From contig NZ_CP013611.1 in the NCBI RefSeq assembly GCF_001482385.1, positions 1 through 64,000 of the forward strand: a stretch of DNA of 64,000 nucleotides, given 5' to 3'. Position 1 is the stretch's first letter, and every line of letters starts with the position of its first letter. Made by a program: the position numbers and the translations under genes. The stretch comes from Pseudoalteromonas rubra (GTDB taxonomy: Bacteria; Pseudomonadota; Gammaproteobacteria; Enterobacterales; Alteromonadaceae). The notes beneath the pieces are model-generated. The model was not told the origin of the DNA, did no database searches, and saw nothing but the letters and a program-made list of their open reading frames with translations. Below, piece by piece: positions 1 to 8,218 of this stretch.

Positions 1-1163
1 TATTCACGTATAGCCCAGCGCAGTTGCTTTCCTGTCATAACATAATCGCTTCGCCGCCTAACCTCTTTACCAAGCCTAACAGTCGACAGCACAGCACGCT
101 CTCTGATTGTATTTGCCTGGAACTTTCGTTGCCAATTTGAGTGCTGAGCATACAGGCCGATCCACCAGAGAATAATGGTCGCCAGCAAAGAGAGTAATAA
201 CAGTATATCGAGCCGGTTGGGGCATCGACTTTTACTATGTCTCAGGCCCATACCGTATTGGGGGCTTTTCAGGTCTCGAAAGCTTTCTTCGATTTGCATG
301 CGCTTGGCGTAAAGTGAGACAACACGTTTGGGTTTGAACAAGTCAGCGGGTAGGTTAGTGGCCAATAGCCAGGGTTCCTTACTGCCAGTTCGATAACTTT
401 TTTGGGCGGTATGATGCCTGCCAGCTTTTGAAGAGCGCCTGTCAGTACGACCTTTTTGTTTGGCTTTATATAAATGCAGGTGGCAGTTGATAGGACTTTT
501 TCGGCCAAGTTTTACCTCTCCAATATAACGTCCACGGGGAGTGGCTGATGGATAAAGCGCCTGATTTACATGCCAATTTTCGCTGTTCTTATGCTGATAA
601 GTGACTTTGCCACGCACCCGTCCCAGCCAGAACCAACCTTTTTTATCGACCTGTCGAAACCAGGTATTTCGATAGCCGGCATCGGTCACGATGAGTGGAA
701 TACATTTATCAGGCAGGACGCAGGCAAGTTCATCAAGGAACAATTGATGGGACTTAGGTGAGTTGTATTGAGCAAACGTGAAGGTGCGCTCATACACGAT
801 CATTGAGCGCCCTTGAATGCTGACGGAAGCACGCAAAGTCATCAGCCGCAGTTGTTCTCGCACATCGGCCCAGTCGACCAGCAAGATAGGCATGGGATTA
901 GCGCCACATATCAGGCGCGCATGGAAGCGGTAAATAGCGAGTCGGTCGTTATGCATAGCGGTGTTGCCAAGCAGTCGGTCCATACGTTTAATGTTGTGTT
1001 TTGCAGCGACAGGGCCCTTCATATTTCGACCCAGCTCTGTAAGTGAGAGTTGGTTGCAATCGAGCAAAGTCTCAGTTGCCAGCATTAATGAATCAAGGCG
1101 CCGAGCATGAATTTGGGGGCAGTTTTTTCGGAGCATATCGTGTAGGATGGTGATATCACGCAT
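1..1163 (-). CDS. IS4-family (IS10-like) transposase, 3' end cut by window edge
   Basis: This is a DDE transposase that cuts and pastes its own insertion sequence. The frame is open from an ATG at 1163 to the window edge, giving 387 residues without a stop. Visible motifs are LLVDWAD (first catalytic Asp, near residue 100), VTDAGY (second Asp) and YAKRMQIEESFRDLKS, the Y-R-E-K signature that carries the catalytic Glu of the IS4 family. The order and wording of conserved blocks, including LTELGRN, KHNIKR and DRLLGN, match my memory of IS10 transposase, which is about 402 residues, so roughly 15 residues are probably missing at the C-terminus. No frameshift was found in the visible part, so the copy may be active. 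Confidence 0.9.
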   Translation of the reverse strand, partial: MRDITILHDMLRKNCPQIHARRLDSLMLATETLLDCNQLSLTELGRNMKGPVAAKHNIKRMDRLLGNTAMHNDRLAIYRFHARLICGANPMPILLVDWADVREQLRLMTLRASVSIQGRSMIVYERTFTFAQYNSPKSHQLFLDELACVLPDKCIPLIVTDAGYRNTWFRQVDKKGWFWLGRVRGKVTYQHKNSENWHVNQALYPSATPRGRYIGEVKLGRKSPINCHLHLYKAKQKGRTDRRSSKAGRHHTAQKSYRTGSKEPWLLATNLPADLFKPKRVVSLYAKRMQIEESFRDLKSPQYGMGLRHSKSRCPNRLDILLLLSLLATIILWWIGLYAQHSNWQRKFQANTIRERAVLSTVRLGKEVRRRSDYVMTGKQLRWAIRE

Positions 1164-1266
1164 GGTGTTGTTATCTGGTTAGTTTTTGGCGAAATAAATT
1201 AGATCAAACAATGCCGTGCGTGTCCATCACATTGATTTGAAATATAATTATCTGGGGATTCCTCAG
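1..1266 (-). mobile_element. IS4-family (IS10-like) insertion sequence, partial
   Basis: Only the transposase-start end of this element lies in the window; the other end is beyond the left edge. On the minus strand the outer tip reads CTGAGGAATCCCCAGATAA from 1266 inward, which resembles the IS10 terminal repeat CTGAGAGATCCCCTCATAA as I remember it. The flank immediately outside is AATGCGGCG (1267-1275), the right size for the 9-bp target duplication of IS10-group elements. That flank is the 3' part of an integron attC-type site, so the element seems to have inserted into attC. The second copy of the duplication cannot be checked here. Confidence 0.75.
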
Positions 1267-1281
1267 AATGCGGCGTTAGGC
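1267..1281 (+). other. 3' remnant of an integron attC site
   Basis: The sequence GCGGCGTTAGGC ends with GTTAGGC (1275-1281), which fits the attC R' core GTTRRRY where integron integrase cuts between G and T. The rest of that attC has been displaced by the IS10-like element ending at 1266. A gene with its own ribosome site starts 44 bases further on, the normal layout of the 5' edge of a gene cassette. Confidence 0.55.
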
Positions 1282-1325
1282 ATCTTGATGAATTGGATTC
1301 ATCTTCAACTATAAGGAAATAAAAG

Positions 1326-1976
1326 ATGAAAAATAAACTTATGTTCGCTGCTCTATTTTTTAATGCTGCCTCCGCACATGCAATTAATTCTGATCTAAGA
1401 GGAGTAATTTTAAGTTTTGATGATATTCGATGTGGTGAATCGAAACAGGAACAAAAAGCAAACTTCAAAAAGTATACTCCTGCTCTCCTAAAACCACGTA
1501 AATCATATGGTGTAACCGTAATACCTCATGAGTATTCGATAGATTCTAGATTTAGTGTTTTAAATCCTCTAGACACAAAAGCTATAGCTTTCGATTGGTA
1601 TCGAACCGAAATACCATCTGGGTATAAGTTCGAATTGCTATCCTATTCAAGATACATCATTCTTGGGCCAGAGAATGATAAAAATTTAGCATTACAAAAC
1701 TATATGAAAATTGAAGCTGATCTAAGGGAAAAACTAGGTGTAGAATTAGATAGTCCACCTAAAATTCAAAAACATGGTAACACTGAACCTCAAAAATGGT
1801 GGCTCTATGAGCAAAAGCCGTTCAAAGATGAGCTTTTTGTTAATTTGGGTTCGTTTAAACACAAAGGACAATGGTTAGCATCTGTTGAAGCAATATGTAG
1901 TTTAAAATGGAGCGAAGCATATACATCAGAAAAACTTATAGAAAGTGTAAAGCAGCGTGGAAACTTGTTTAACTAA
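1326..1976 (+). CDS. secreted hypothetical protein in an integron-type cassette
   Basis: I do not recognise the family. The 216-residue product begins with a typical Sec signal peptide (MKNKLMFAALFFNAASAHA) and would be exported. It has cysteines near residues 38 and 191 and many Lys and Tyr residues, with no recognised catalytic motif. The start is fixed by AAGGA at 1313-1317. The gene is notably richer in A and T than its neighbours, as integron cassette genes often are. GTTAGGC lies before it and GCCTAAC begins five bases after its stop, so it fills the space between two attC half-sites. The context suggests a horizontally acquired cassette stranded among IS elements; no integrase gene is in view. 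Function is unknown. Confidence 0.75.
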   Translation: MKNKLMFAALFFNAASAHAINSDLRGVILSFDDIRCGESKQEQKANFKKYTPALLKPRKSYGVTVIPHEYSIDSRFSVLNPLDTKAIAFDWYRTEIPSGYKFELLSYSRYIILGPENDKNLALQNYMKIEADLREKLGVELDSPPKIQKHGNTEPQKWWLYEQKPFKDELFVNLGSFKHKGQWLASVEAICSLKWSEAYTSEKLIESVKQRGNLFN

Positions 1977-1980
1977 GAAT

Positions 1981-2129
1981 GCCTAACAAGGCGTTTAAAA
2001 GTCGGATACGTAACATTTGGCTCGGTTTCGCTTCGCTTCACATTATAGCCAACTATTACTTAGCCGTTTAACGCGGCGCTGGGGGATCCCCTCATAATTG
2101 AAGAAATACGCAGACACCCAGCGTTATAC
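1981..2129 (+). other. attC-like recombination site with an IS10-like end embedded
   Basis: The left arm GCCTAACAAGGCGTTTAAA begins right after the cassette gene stop, and the right arm carries GTTTAACGCGGCG at 2066-2078, so GCGTTTAAA can pair with TTTAACGC. Between them is an imperfect stem region. Instead of running straight into GTTATAC (2123-2129, an R' match) the right arm is interrupted at 2079 by CTGGGGGATCCCCTCATAAT, which closely resembles an IS10 terminus. Removing about 43-45 bases would restore GCGGCGTTATAC, a canonical attC end. I infer a damaged attC holding an IS10-like remnant. Confidence 0.5.
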
Positions 2130-2316
2130 GTTCCTTTTATGGGTCTTTAGTGGGTGACTGCGAGTGCTATGTAGAGTAAAGAAGTGATAAACCGAGAGAG
2201 TTGGCACTCATAGTTGAGGAATTTCAGCTCGAACCGTAGTTATTTGGTATTTTGGGGCACAGATAAGTGCTGCAAGAGTGCGACGGTTATAACTTGAAGT
2301 CAGGACAATGGCAATA

Positions 2317-3288
2317 TTAACCTAATAAGCGTTCACAATTAGCCAGATTGGGTCGTCGCTTTTTTTGCAGGTGTTCACAAAATTCAGTCACGGCTTGCTG
2401 TCTGCCGACTGCACCGAGGAATACTTTGGTAAATCGCGTGGTGAGCTTTAGCCAGTTTTCAGGCTCTATTTGCAATCTGGCGAGGATAGCTTGGGTATCA
2501 CAGATGTGGCCTCGCTTGTCTGCGCGAATGCATCGACCAGTGAGCTCAACCAGTTCAATGTAGTATTTAAGTTCAAAGGGCAGTCCTTTAGGCATGTTTT
2601 GTCTTGGGTTTCCAGCAAAGCGCATAAGGTTATTTGGTTGTTTGCTATGCTGTGCGTGTTCAATGCGTTTTTTGATACTGGTGAACTCAGAAGTTTCCGG
2701 TGTGTTGGCCATTTTGGCCCGAATAGGGTTGAGGTCAACATAGGCCATGCAGGCGGCAAGGGCAGCTTCATCGAGCAACGCTTGGGACTTAAACCTGCCT
2801 TCCCAGAACCGGCCTGTACAGCCATCTTCTTTATTGGCTCGGCGGGCAATGTCTTCGTTGAGTACGCGCATAAACCAGCTGATGCTTGCAAGTCTTTCGC
2901 GGTATTTGTCGATAATATCGTCGAGCATAATGCGTTCTGACGGGGTGAGTTCGTCACCTTCCACGAATTTGTGTGTCAGCCAATTTCCCTTAAACAACTT
3001 GTGCCATCGGATAGCGATTGCTTTGTCAGATAGTCGATTGGCTTTTGTGTCATCAACATACATAACAATGTGAGTATGGTTGCTCATCACAGCGTAAGCG
3101 CAAATATCAATGCAGAAAATACTTGCCAGCAGAAGTAGTTTTTCTTCAACCCAGTCTCGGCGATGTTCATAAGATTGGCCAGTTAATGGGTCCTCACCGC
3201 ATAAAAAGGCACGCCTTACGCAGCGAGAGATGCAATGGTAGTATTTTGTGTCAACTAAGCTGACCTGGCTTTTCCGTGCCGCTGGCAT
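2317..3288 (-). CDS. REP-associated tyrosine transposase (RAYT, IS200-like Y1 family)
   Basis: The 323-residue protein belongs to the HUH single-strand endonuclease superfamily. The metal-binding pair is seen in YAVMSNHTHIVMY near residue 70 and the probable catalytic tyrosine in AYVDLNPIRA near residue 190. RLLNED-like helix residues and CTGRFWEGRFKSQ, typical of RAYT proteins, precede it. RAYTs nick and join short palindromic REP sequences and are usually single-copy chromosomal genes. The start has AAGGA upstream in AAGGATAAGGACGAACCC. Just upstream on the same side lies a cluster of palindromic and tandem repeats (3300-3560), the expected companion of a RAYT. The gene appears intact. Confidence 0.85.
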   Translation of the reverse strand: MPAARKSQVSLVDTKYYHCISRCVRRAFLCGEDPLTGQSYEHRRDWVEEKLLLLASIFCIDICAYAVMSNHTHIVMYVDDTKANRLSDKAIAIRWHKLFKGNWLTHKFVEGDELTPSERIMLDDIIDKYRERLASISWFMRVLNEDIARRANKEDGCTGRFWEGRFKSQALLDEAALAACMAYVDLNPIRAKMANTPETSEFTSIKKRIEHAQHSKQPNNLMRFAGNPRQNMPKGLPFELKYYIELVELTGRCIRADKRGHICDTQAILARLQIEPENWLKLTTRFTKVFLGAVGRQQAVTEFCEHLQKKRRPNLANCERLLG

Positions 3289-3299
3289 TGGGTTCGTCC

Positions 3300-3560
3300 T
3301 TATCCTTGGAGCAGATTAACAGCATAGGCGATGGGGGGGTGACAGACAAGTTTTTGGTTGGGTGTCTGCTATTCGGCTATCTGCTATTCGGCTATTCGGC
3401 TATTCGCTATTGTTGGGTGTCTGCTATTCGAGTTGGGTGTCTTTATCCTTGGAGCAGATTAACAGCATAGGCGATGGGGGGTATGATAGACAAGTTTTTG
3501 GTTGGGTGTCTGCTATTCGCTATTTGGTTGGGTGTCTGCTATTCGCTATTCGCTATTCGA
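3300..3560. repeat. RAYT-linked repeat cluster (two long copies plus short tandem units)
   Basis: A unit starting TTATCCTTGGAGCAGATTAA occurs at 3300 and again at 3443, each about 77 bases long and nearly identical. Each contains an arm pair, CAGACA and TGTCTG in the first copy, able to form a small hairpin around AGTTTTTGGTTGGG. The unit GGGTGTCTGCTATTCG recurs at 3361, 3415, 3504 and 3530 in full or shortened form, with tandem CTATTCG motifs between. The position immediately upstream of the REP-associated transposase suggests these are its substrate or by-products. Confidence 0.75.
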
Positions 3561-3768
3561 TGTTTATGAACTCAGTGATTCATAGCGATTGACTGAGTAC
3601 GCGCAGAGCGTGCTTTTTAGTTTCGTTTTTCTCATTGCGATTTTCATCCTGCGTTGCGTATTGCAATAACGCAAATGTGAAAAATAAAACCTCTTTAAAA
3701 TCAGTATAATAAAATTGGTCTCATGCTTGCAACCTCTCTGACAGCAGATCAAAGCGTTGGAGAGTCAC

Positions 3769-5835
3769 ATGAAAAAGATATTGTTCGGAGCCTGCGTGTT
3801 TTCCGCAGGACTATCAGCCGCCCCGTTCGACACATGCCCGTCAAAAGCCTTTTTGGTGCAGGGCAACACTGCCACTATATATGGCGTTAACCTGGTTTCG
3901 GGTTCGTACACCACGCTCGCTGAAAATGTTGGTACCAACAACAAGCTCAACGGCATAGGGTTTAGTGTCCACGACCGTTACATATACGGCTGGGACTACA
4001 GCAACAAAAACATTGGTCGGGTAGGAAAAGATTACGTCCTTGAGCCCATCATGGCGTCAGGGTTTCCCGATACTAACTTTTACGTGGGCGATGTCGCCAT
4101 TCACGAGAACGCATTTTATGTTTACAAGAAAGGTAGCAGCTTAGGCCTTTATCGAGTATCGCTCGACGAAAACAGCGGCGACTATTTGCAGGCAGAGCGC
4201 ATTATTGATGGCAGTGCGCTCAACCTGAATATTTTTGATATGGCGTTTACACCGAATGAAAATACCAGCCTGGCTTACAGTGTAGACAGCAATGGTAATC
4301 TGCACCGCATCGACGTTGCAAACGGTTCCAGTACAAATCTTGGCAACGTGGGTCAGTCAGGGACATTTGGTGCCGTCTATTTTGATGTGGAGAGCAATTT
4401 TTACATCAGCAGAAATCAGGACGGTCATGTGTATAAGATAGATATTAATGACCCCGGTAATACCCAGCTATTCGCATATGGTCCTGTTTCTAATACTAAC
4501 GATGGTGCACGCTGTGCGACTGCACCAATCATCGATGATACAGAAGACCCAACCATAGACTACGGCGACGCACCAGATAGCTATGGCACCTCGCTGAGCG
4601 CCAATGGCGCGCGTCATAATGTGGGTGACTTATTTTTTGGCCAGAGTGTCAGTGCAGAATACGTACCTAAAACTACAGACGACGACAACGGCATTAGCTT
4701 TTTAACTAACCTTGAAACAGGCTATGAAACGCTGGTTTCGTTCACGCTCTCGAAATCCGGGTATGTGAATGCCTGGATTGACTGGAACGCTGATGGGCAG
4801 TTTCAGGAATCAGAGCGTGTGATCAGTGAGTACCTGGGTGTTGCAGGTGAAAATCTTGTGCTGATCCCCGTGCCTGTCGATGCGGTTGCAGGCAGCACCT
4901 GGGCCAGATTCAGGGTCTCGAACACCAGTGATATTGCACCACAGGGCGGGATTGATAACGGTGAAGTGGAAGATTTGAATGTTTCTGTTGTTGCCAGCAG
5001 CCTGATCCAGAACTCGACCTCGTGGAAAACCGCCGCGTTTGAAGATTTATGGCCGCAAAAAGGTGACTATGACTTTAACGACGTGGTGGTGAGATATCGT
5101 GTGACGACCAGCCAGATTGGTAACCAGGTTGTGCAGTACAACATTGAAGGTGCATTGATCGCGGTCGGGGCTGGTTATCACAATGCTTTTGCTATTCGTT
5201 TAAAAGACATTGCCCGTAACGATGTTGATGAAGCCCAGGTTGAACTGACCATTGACGGGTCACTACAGGACGGCAGTCCACTGGAAGCCAACAGAAGCGA
5301 AGCCATCGTCGTCATCTTTGCCGATACCAGAGAGATGGTACCGGTGCAGCCTGGCTGCAAATTTTTCAGAACAGAAACAGGCTGTAGTGACATCCAAAGA
5401 GCGCCTTATTCGTTTGAAATCAGCATTCCGCTTGCGACCAGCTACAACGCGAATGTGGCGACAAACAGCAAAGTTGACCCGTTTATCTTCGCCGTAGACG
5501 GCCATTACCATGGGCCTTTTGTAGACCAGAACAATGGTCGTGGTTGGGAAGTCCATCTTAAAAATCATGAGCCAACCGAAGCGTTTGACAGCAGCTATCT
5601 GGACCAGGGCGATGACACTTCATCAACCAATGGCTACTTCCAAACGTCAACGGGTTTGTCCTGGGCACTTATCATTAACTCCCAGTGGGACCACCCAATG
5701 GAGCGCGTTGATATGTCACTTGCGTATCCACAATTTGTGGAGTTTGCTGAGTCAGCAGGCGCACAGAACGCAACCTGGTTTGAGAATCCAGTACCTGAAT
5801 ATCAATATACCATCAGCAATGCAGCGCATAACTAG
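3769..5835 (+). CDS. secreted LruC domain-containing protein
   Basis: The 688-residue product starts with a signal peptide (MKKILFGACVFSAGLSA) and would be exported. Residues up to about 250 form a repetitive beta-rich module resembling DUF6923. A GEVED-type module follows, from DYGDAPDSYG near 264 to NGEVEDLNV near 397. The C-terminal part from FEDLWPQKGDYDFNDVVV near 425 to the end is an LruC/DUF4842 domain, whose DYDFND motif probably binds calcium. I chose ATG 3769 because GGAG at 3759-3762 sits seven bases before it; the frame is open from a TTG at 3757. LruC proteins are surface or extracellular proteins of unclear role. The lipoprotein gene starts nine bases downstream, so the two are probably co-transcribed. 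Confidence 0.8.
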   Translation: MKKILFGACVFSAGLSAAPFDTCPSKAFLVQGNTATIYGVNLVSGSYTTLAENVGTNNKLNGIGFSVHDRYIYGWDYSNKNIGRVGKDYVLEPIMASGFPDTNFYVGDVAIHENAFYVYKKGSSLGLYRVSLDENSGDYLQAERIIDGSALNLNIFDMAFTPNENTSLAYSVDSNGNLHRIDVANGSSTNLGNVGQSGTFGAVYFDVESNFYISRNQDGHVYKIDINDPGNTQLFAYGPVSNTNDGARCATAPIIDDTEDPTIDYGDAPDSYGTSLSANGARHNVGDLFFGQSVSAEYVPKTTDDDNGISFLTNLETGYETLVSFTLSKSGYVNAWIDWNADGQFQESERVISEYLGVAGENLVLIPVPVDAVAGSTWARFRVSNTSDIAPQGGIDNGEVEDLNVSVVASSLIQNSTSWKTAAFEDLWPQKGDYDFNDVVVRYRVTTSQIGNQVVQYNIEGALIAVGAGYHNAFAIRLKDIARNDVDEAQVELTIDGSLQDGSPLEANRSEAIVVIFADTREMVPVQPGCKFFRTETGCSDIQRAPYSFEISIPLATSYNANVATNSKVDPFIFAVDGHYHGPFVDQNNGRGWEVHLKNHEPTEAFDSSYLDQGDDTSSTNGYFQTSTGLSWALIINSQWDHPMERVDMSLAYPQFVEFAESAGAQNATWFENPVPEYQYTISNAAHN

Positions 5836-5844
5836 GAGAGTATC

Positions 5845-6390
5845 ATGAACAAATTAATCGTAACTTTAATGACACTTTTACTTGCAGCATGTGGCGGCGG
5901 ATCTGGTGGCTCTGATGGCAGTAGTAATACAGCCCAGGCCAGTGTAACCAATACAACGCAAACGCAATCGGGTAATCAGGCTCAGCAAGATAACGCGGCT
6001 GAGCAGCAAGCGACTAGCACTGAAGAGCAGGTATCTGAGGAGCAACCAGCTGAAGATGCCCCGGCTGGGGAAGGGATGGAAGCCGTGGTTGTAGATGGCG
6101 GGTTTGATTTCCAGACGGATGTGCCGGTCACTGTTTCAGTCGCACCCGATGTGGTCAATGGTCGCGCTTATATCAATGTGTGTCAGCAAGATTCCGTCCT
6201 CACCAACGAAGATACCTGTTTTTTGAGAGCGCCAGTTGATAGCACCGGATTAACGGTTCAGATTGAACTGCCGCACTCGGAGCAAAAGTTAAAAGCCGAA
6301 ATTTGGTATTACAGTACTGACGTCGAGCCGCTTGTGTACAGCTGGGAATTTGATGGCACCCAGCAGCAGCAAGCGTGGCTAATCAACTAG
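5845..6390 (+). CDS. lipoprotein with Ser/Gln/Glu-rich linker, hypothetical
   Basis: This is a 181-residue lipoprotein: the N-terminus MNKLIVTLMTLLLAAC ends in a clear LAAC lipobox, followed by a glycine- and serine-rich stretch, so the mature protein is acylated at Cys16. Residues 20-75 are a low-complexity linker rich in Gln, Thr, Ser and Glu. A small folded beta-rich domain of about 100 residues follows, with two cysteines (in INVCQQD and DTCFLRA) that may form a disulfide. AGGAG at 5834-5838 overlaps the end of the LruC gene and precedes the ATG, so the pair forms an operon closed by the terminator at 6438. The role may be to anchor or present the LruC protein; this is inferred from context only. 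Confidence 0.7.
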   Translation: MNKLIVTLMTLLLAACGGGSGGSDGSSNTAQASVTNTTQTQSGNQAQQDNAAEQQATSTEEQVSEEQPAEDAPAGEGMEAVVVDGGFDFQTDVPVTVSVAPDVVNGRAYINVCQQDSVLTNEDTCFLRAPVDSTGLTVQIELPHSEQKLKAEIWYYSTDVEPLVYSWEFDGTQQQQAWLIN

Positions 6391-6437
6391 CCAGTATGAA
6401 TGAGCAAGATTCGTGGTGACTCACGATAGTCCAACGT

Positions 6438-6470
6438 AAAGCATATCTCAGCAATGAGGTATGCTTTTTT
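6438..6470 (+). terminator. Rho-independent terminator after the lipoprotein gene
   Basis: AAAGCATATCTCA and TGAGGTATGC form a stem around a short loop, followed by TTTTTT. It ends the LruC and lipoprotein unit. Confidence 0.8.
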
Positions 6471-6894
6471 CTTTGTGTTAAACGTGCGAGGTCACGACTT
6501 GAGGGAGTTATGCTGAGAGCCGCAACCTTCTGGTGTTTCTGGCCTGCTATGCTTGATAGGCTGGGTATGGCTGTGCAGTCGTGTTGTGCGAGCTTTATCG
6601 CGGCGTCAGAATTGGATTAGGTTCATGGTATGTGAAAGGCCAAAGTAAAGCAGACGAACATGTCATATGTAGATTGTTTTGTCGCAGCAGTACCGAGTGA
6701 CAATAATGAAAAATACATTGAGCACGCAGAAGTATCCGTATAGTTGCCCGGCTAGGCAAACAGATCATGCAAAGCACTTACACTGTGAAACCCCGGCATT
6801 AATGAAGCAAACTGACTGTTTCGCAGTGCAACCTTGAGCTTTGTGGTATTGTCTGAGCTTAATTTTGTGATTGGCTACAGGGAAACTGAAACGT
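6471..6894. other. intergenic stretch without a recognised gene
   Basis: About 420 bases between the terminator and the GFA gene. No reading frame here resembles a known protein and no repeat or RNA was recognised. The last 50 bases should hold the promoter of the GFA gene. Confidence 0.5.
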
Positions 6895-7299
6895 ATGAAA
6901 AATCAATATTATGGCTCGTGCTTGTGCGGACAAGTTACCTTCTCTGTCTCCGGTTTTAGCACCCGAGTGGCCAATTGCCACTGTACTATGTGTCGTAAAT
7001 TTCACGGCGCAGCTTTTGGTACTTTAGTGTCCGTGACTGATTTAAACTGGTTATCGGGAAAAGCATGTTTAAAAGAGTTCACAGCGCCCAATGGCACCAC
7101 GCGTACTTTTTGTCATACCTGTGGCGCCAGTCTTGGTTTTCGAAGTAAAGGCGTGCCACCAGAAGACATAGAAATCGCCATATCCACGTTCGACACAGAT
7201 ATTCCAGTGAAAGTGGATGCACAGATATTTACCAGCAGCAAAGCGAACTGGTGTTCGCTACAGGCAGATATTCCAACCTTTAAAAACGCCCGAACGTGA
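6895..7299 (+). CDS. GFA family (Mss4-like fold) zinc protein
   Basis: The 134-residue protein belongs to the family named after glutathione-dependent formaldehyde-activating enzyme. The cysteine pattern is complete: GSCLCG near residue 8 (CxC), NCHCTMCRKFHG near 29 (CxCxxC) and FCHTCG near 71 (CxxC), enough for the usual one or two structural zinc sites. Most members with this short length have no proven enzymatic role, so glutathione and formaldehyde chemistry should not be assumed. I prefer ATG 6895 over the in-frame TTG at 6871 because the family normally begins close to the first CxC and AGGGA at 6879-6883 lies upstream. It stands alone, convergent with the phosphotransferase gene. Confidence 0.8.
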   Translation: MKNQYYGSCLCGQVTFSVSGFSTRVANCHCTMCRKFHGAAFGTLVSVTDLNWLSGKACLKEFTAPNGTTRTFCHTCGASLGFRSKGVPPEDIEIAISTFDTDIPVKVDAQIFTSSKANWCSLQADIPTFKNART

Positions 7300-7327
7300 T
7301 CCAGTGTGCAAAATCGGCCATGTGAAT

Positions 7328-8203
7328 TCAGCTGGCCGCATTCAGAAGCATTGCTGTGGTCTCTTCAAAGTGCGCCAGTTTATCGACCTTCAGCCCGTTG
7401 CTGGTGAGATATAAATAATCGTTGAACAGGCGCACTAAACTCCAACATATCACGCGTTTTTGTAACGCGATTTGTTCCGCCGGACACTGAGTGTAGAGCG
7501 CAATTGCACGGGCTTGCAGGGCAGGGTTAACGATGGGGTCCTGGCCATGCCAGTTGATCAGGGCCAAATCAAAAGCCGGGTCGCCAAAATGTGCACGCTC
7601 CCAGTCAATCGGAACAAGTTGCTGCCCGGGTGTTGCAATCAGGTTGCCGGGGTGGAAGTCGCCATGATTGAGTGTATAAGTGCTAAGGGTATCAAAGAGG
7701 CTCTGACGGTCCTGCAGTATAGTGCAAAGCTTGCCATAGATATTTGTCATTTTGGCGCGTTGAGAGGTGCAGCTGCGGAAATATCGCCAGATGACCCGAA
7801 GTTGGTTGGCCGGGTTCAGAGTAGAGCTGGTGGGGTGGCTTACCTTACCATGGTGTGTTGCTGTGAGCTGATGGATAGCTTTGAGCAAGAAGATTGCCTG
7901 CTCAATATTGAGTTGTGTCCAGCTCGTTGTGGTCGTCCCTTCGATATAAGGGCGAAGCAGTAGCTGGCTGGCGTTATCTAAACGTATTAGCTCGGTTGGC
8001 AGCGCGAAGCGCGTGTTAGCGAGTAGCGAATAGGTGTCTGCTTCGATGACAAGTCCACTTTGATGTCGGCCAAGGGAGCGTTTACATACCCATTGGCTGC
8101 CGTCGGCGCAGATCAGCAAGGTATTGTCGTGGGTCAGGCCACCTTGGAGTGGCCTTTGACTTATGATGCACTGTTTTAATGTGCCTAGTGAGTCCAATTG
8201 CAT
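7328..8203 (-). CDS. APH/choline-kinase family phosphotransferase
   Basis: A 291-residue cytoplasmic kinase-like protein. The catalytic loop HGDFHPGN (near residue 180) and the metal-binding IDWERAHFGDPAFDLA (near 200) are intact, as is an N-terminal lysine in WVCKRS for ATP binding. Proteins of this size and motif set phosphorylate small alcohols such as choline, thiamine or aminosugars; the substrate cannot be told from sequence. It is the last gene of a probable operon, starting 15 bases after the carboxymuconolactone-decarboxylase-like gene. No resistance role is claimed. The start codon has no strong ribosome site, which fits translational coupling. Confidence 0.75.
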   Translation of the reverse strand: MQLDSLGTLKQCIISQRPLQGGLTHDNTLLICADGSQWVCKRSLGRHQSGLVIEADTYSLLANTRFALPTELIRLDNASQLLLRPYIEGTTTTSWTQLNIEQAIFLLKAIHQLTATHHGKVSHPTSSTLNPANQLRVIWRYFRSCTSQRAKMTNIYGKLCTILQDRQSLFDTLSTYTLNHGDFHPGNLIATPGQQLVPIDWERAHFGDPAFDLALINWHGQDPIVNPALQARAIALYTQCPAEQIALQKRVICWSLVRLFNDYLYLTSNGLKVDKLAHFEETTAMLLNAAS

Positions 8204-8218
8204 AGTCGACGCGGACGA

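Noticed and set aside
3300..3560. CRISPR-like array
   Set aside because: Repeats differ in length and are partly tandem without regular unique spacers, and no cas genes are near; a RAYT-linked REP cluster explains it better.
7328..8203. aminoglycoside resistance gene
   Set aside because: The APH fold is shared by many small-molecule kinases, and the gene is the tail of a redox-defence operon; nothing points to aminoglycosides.
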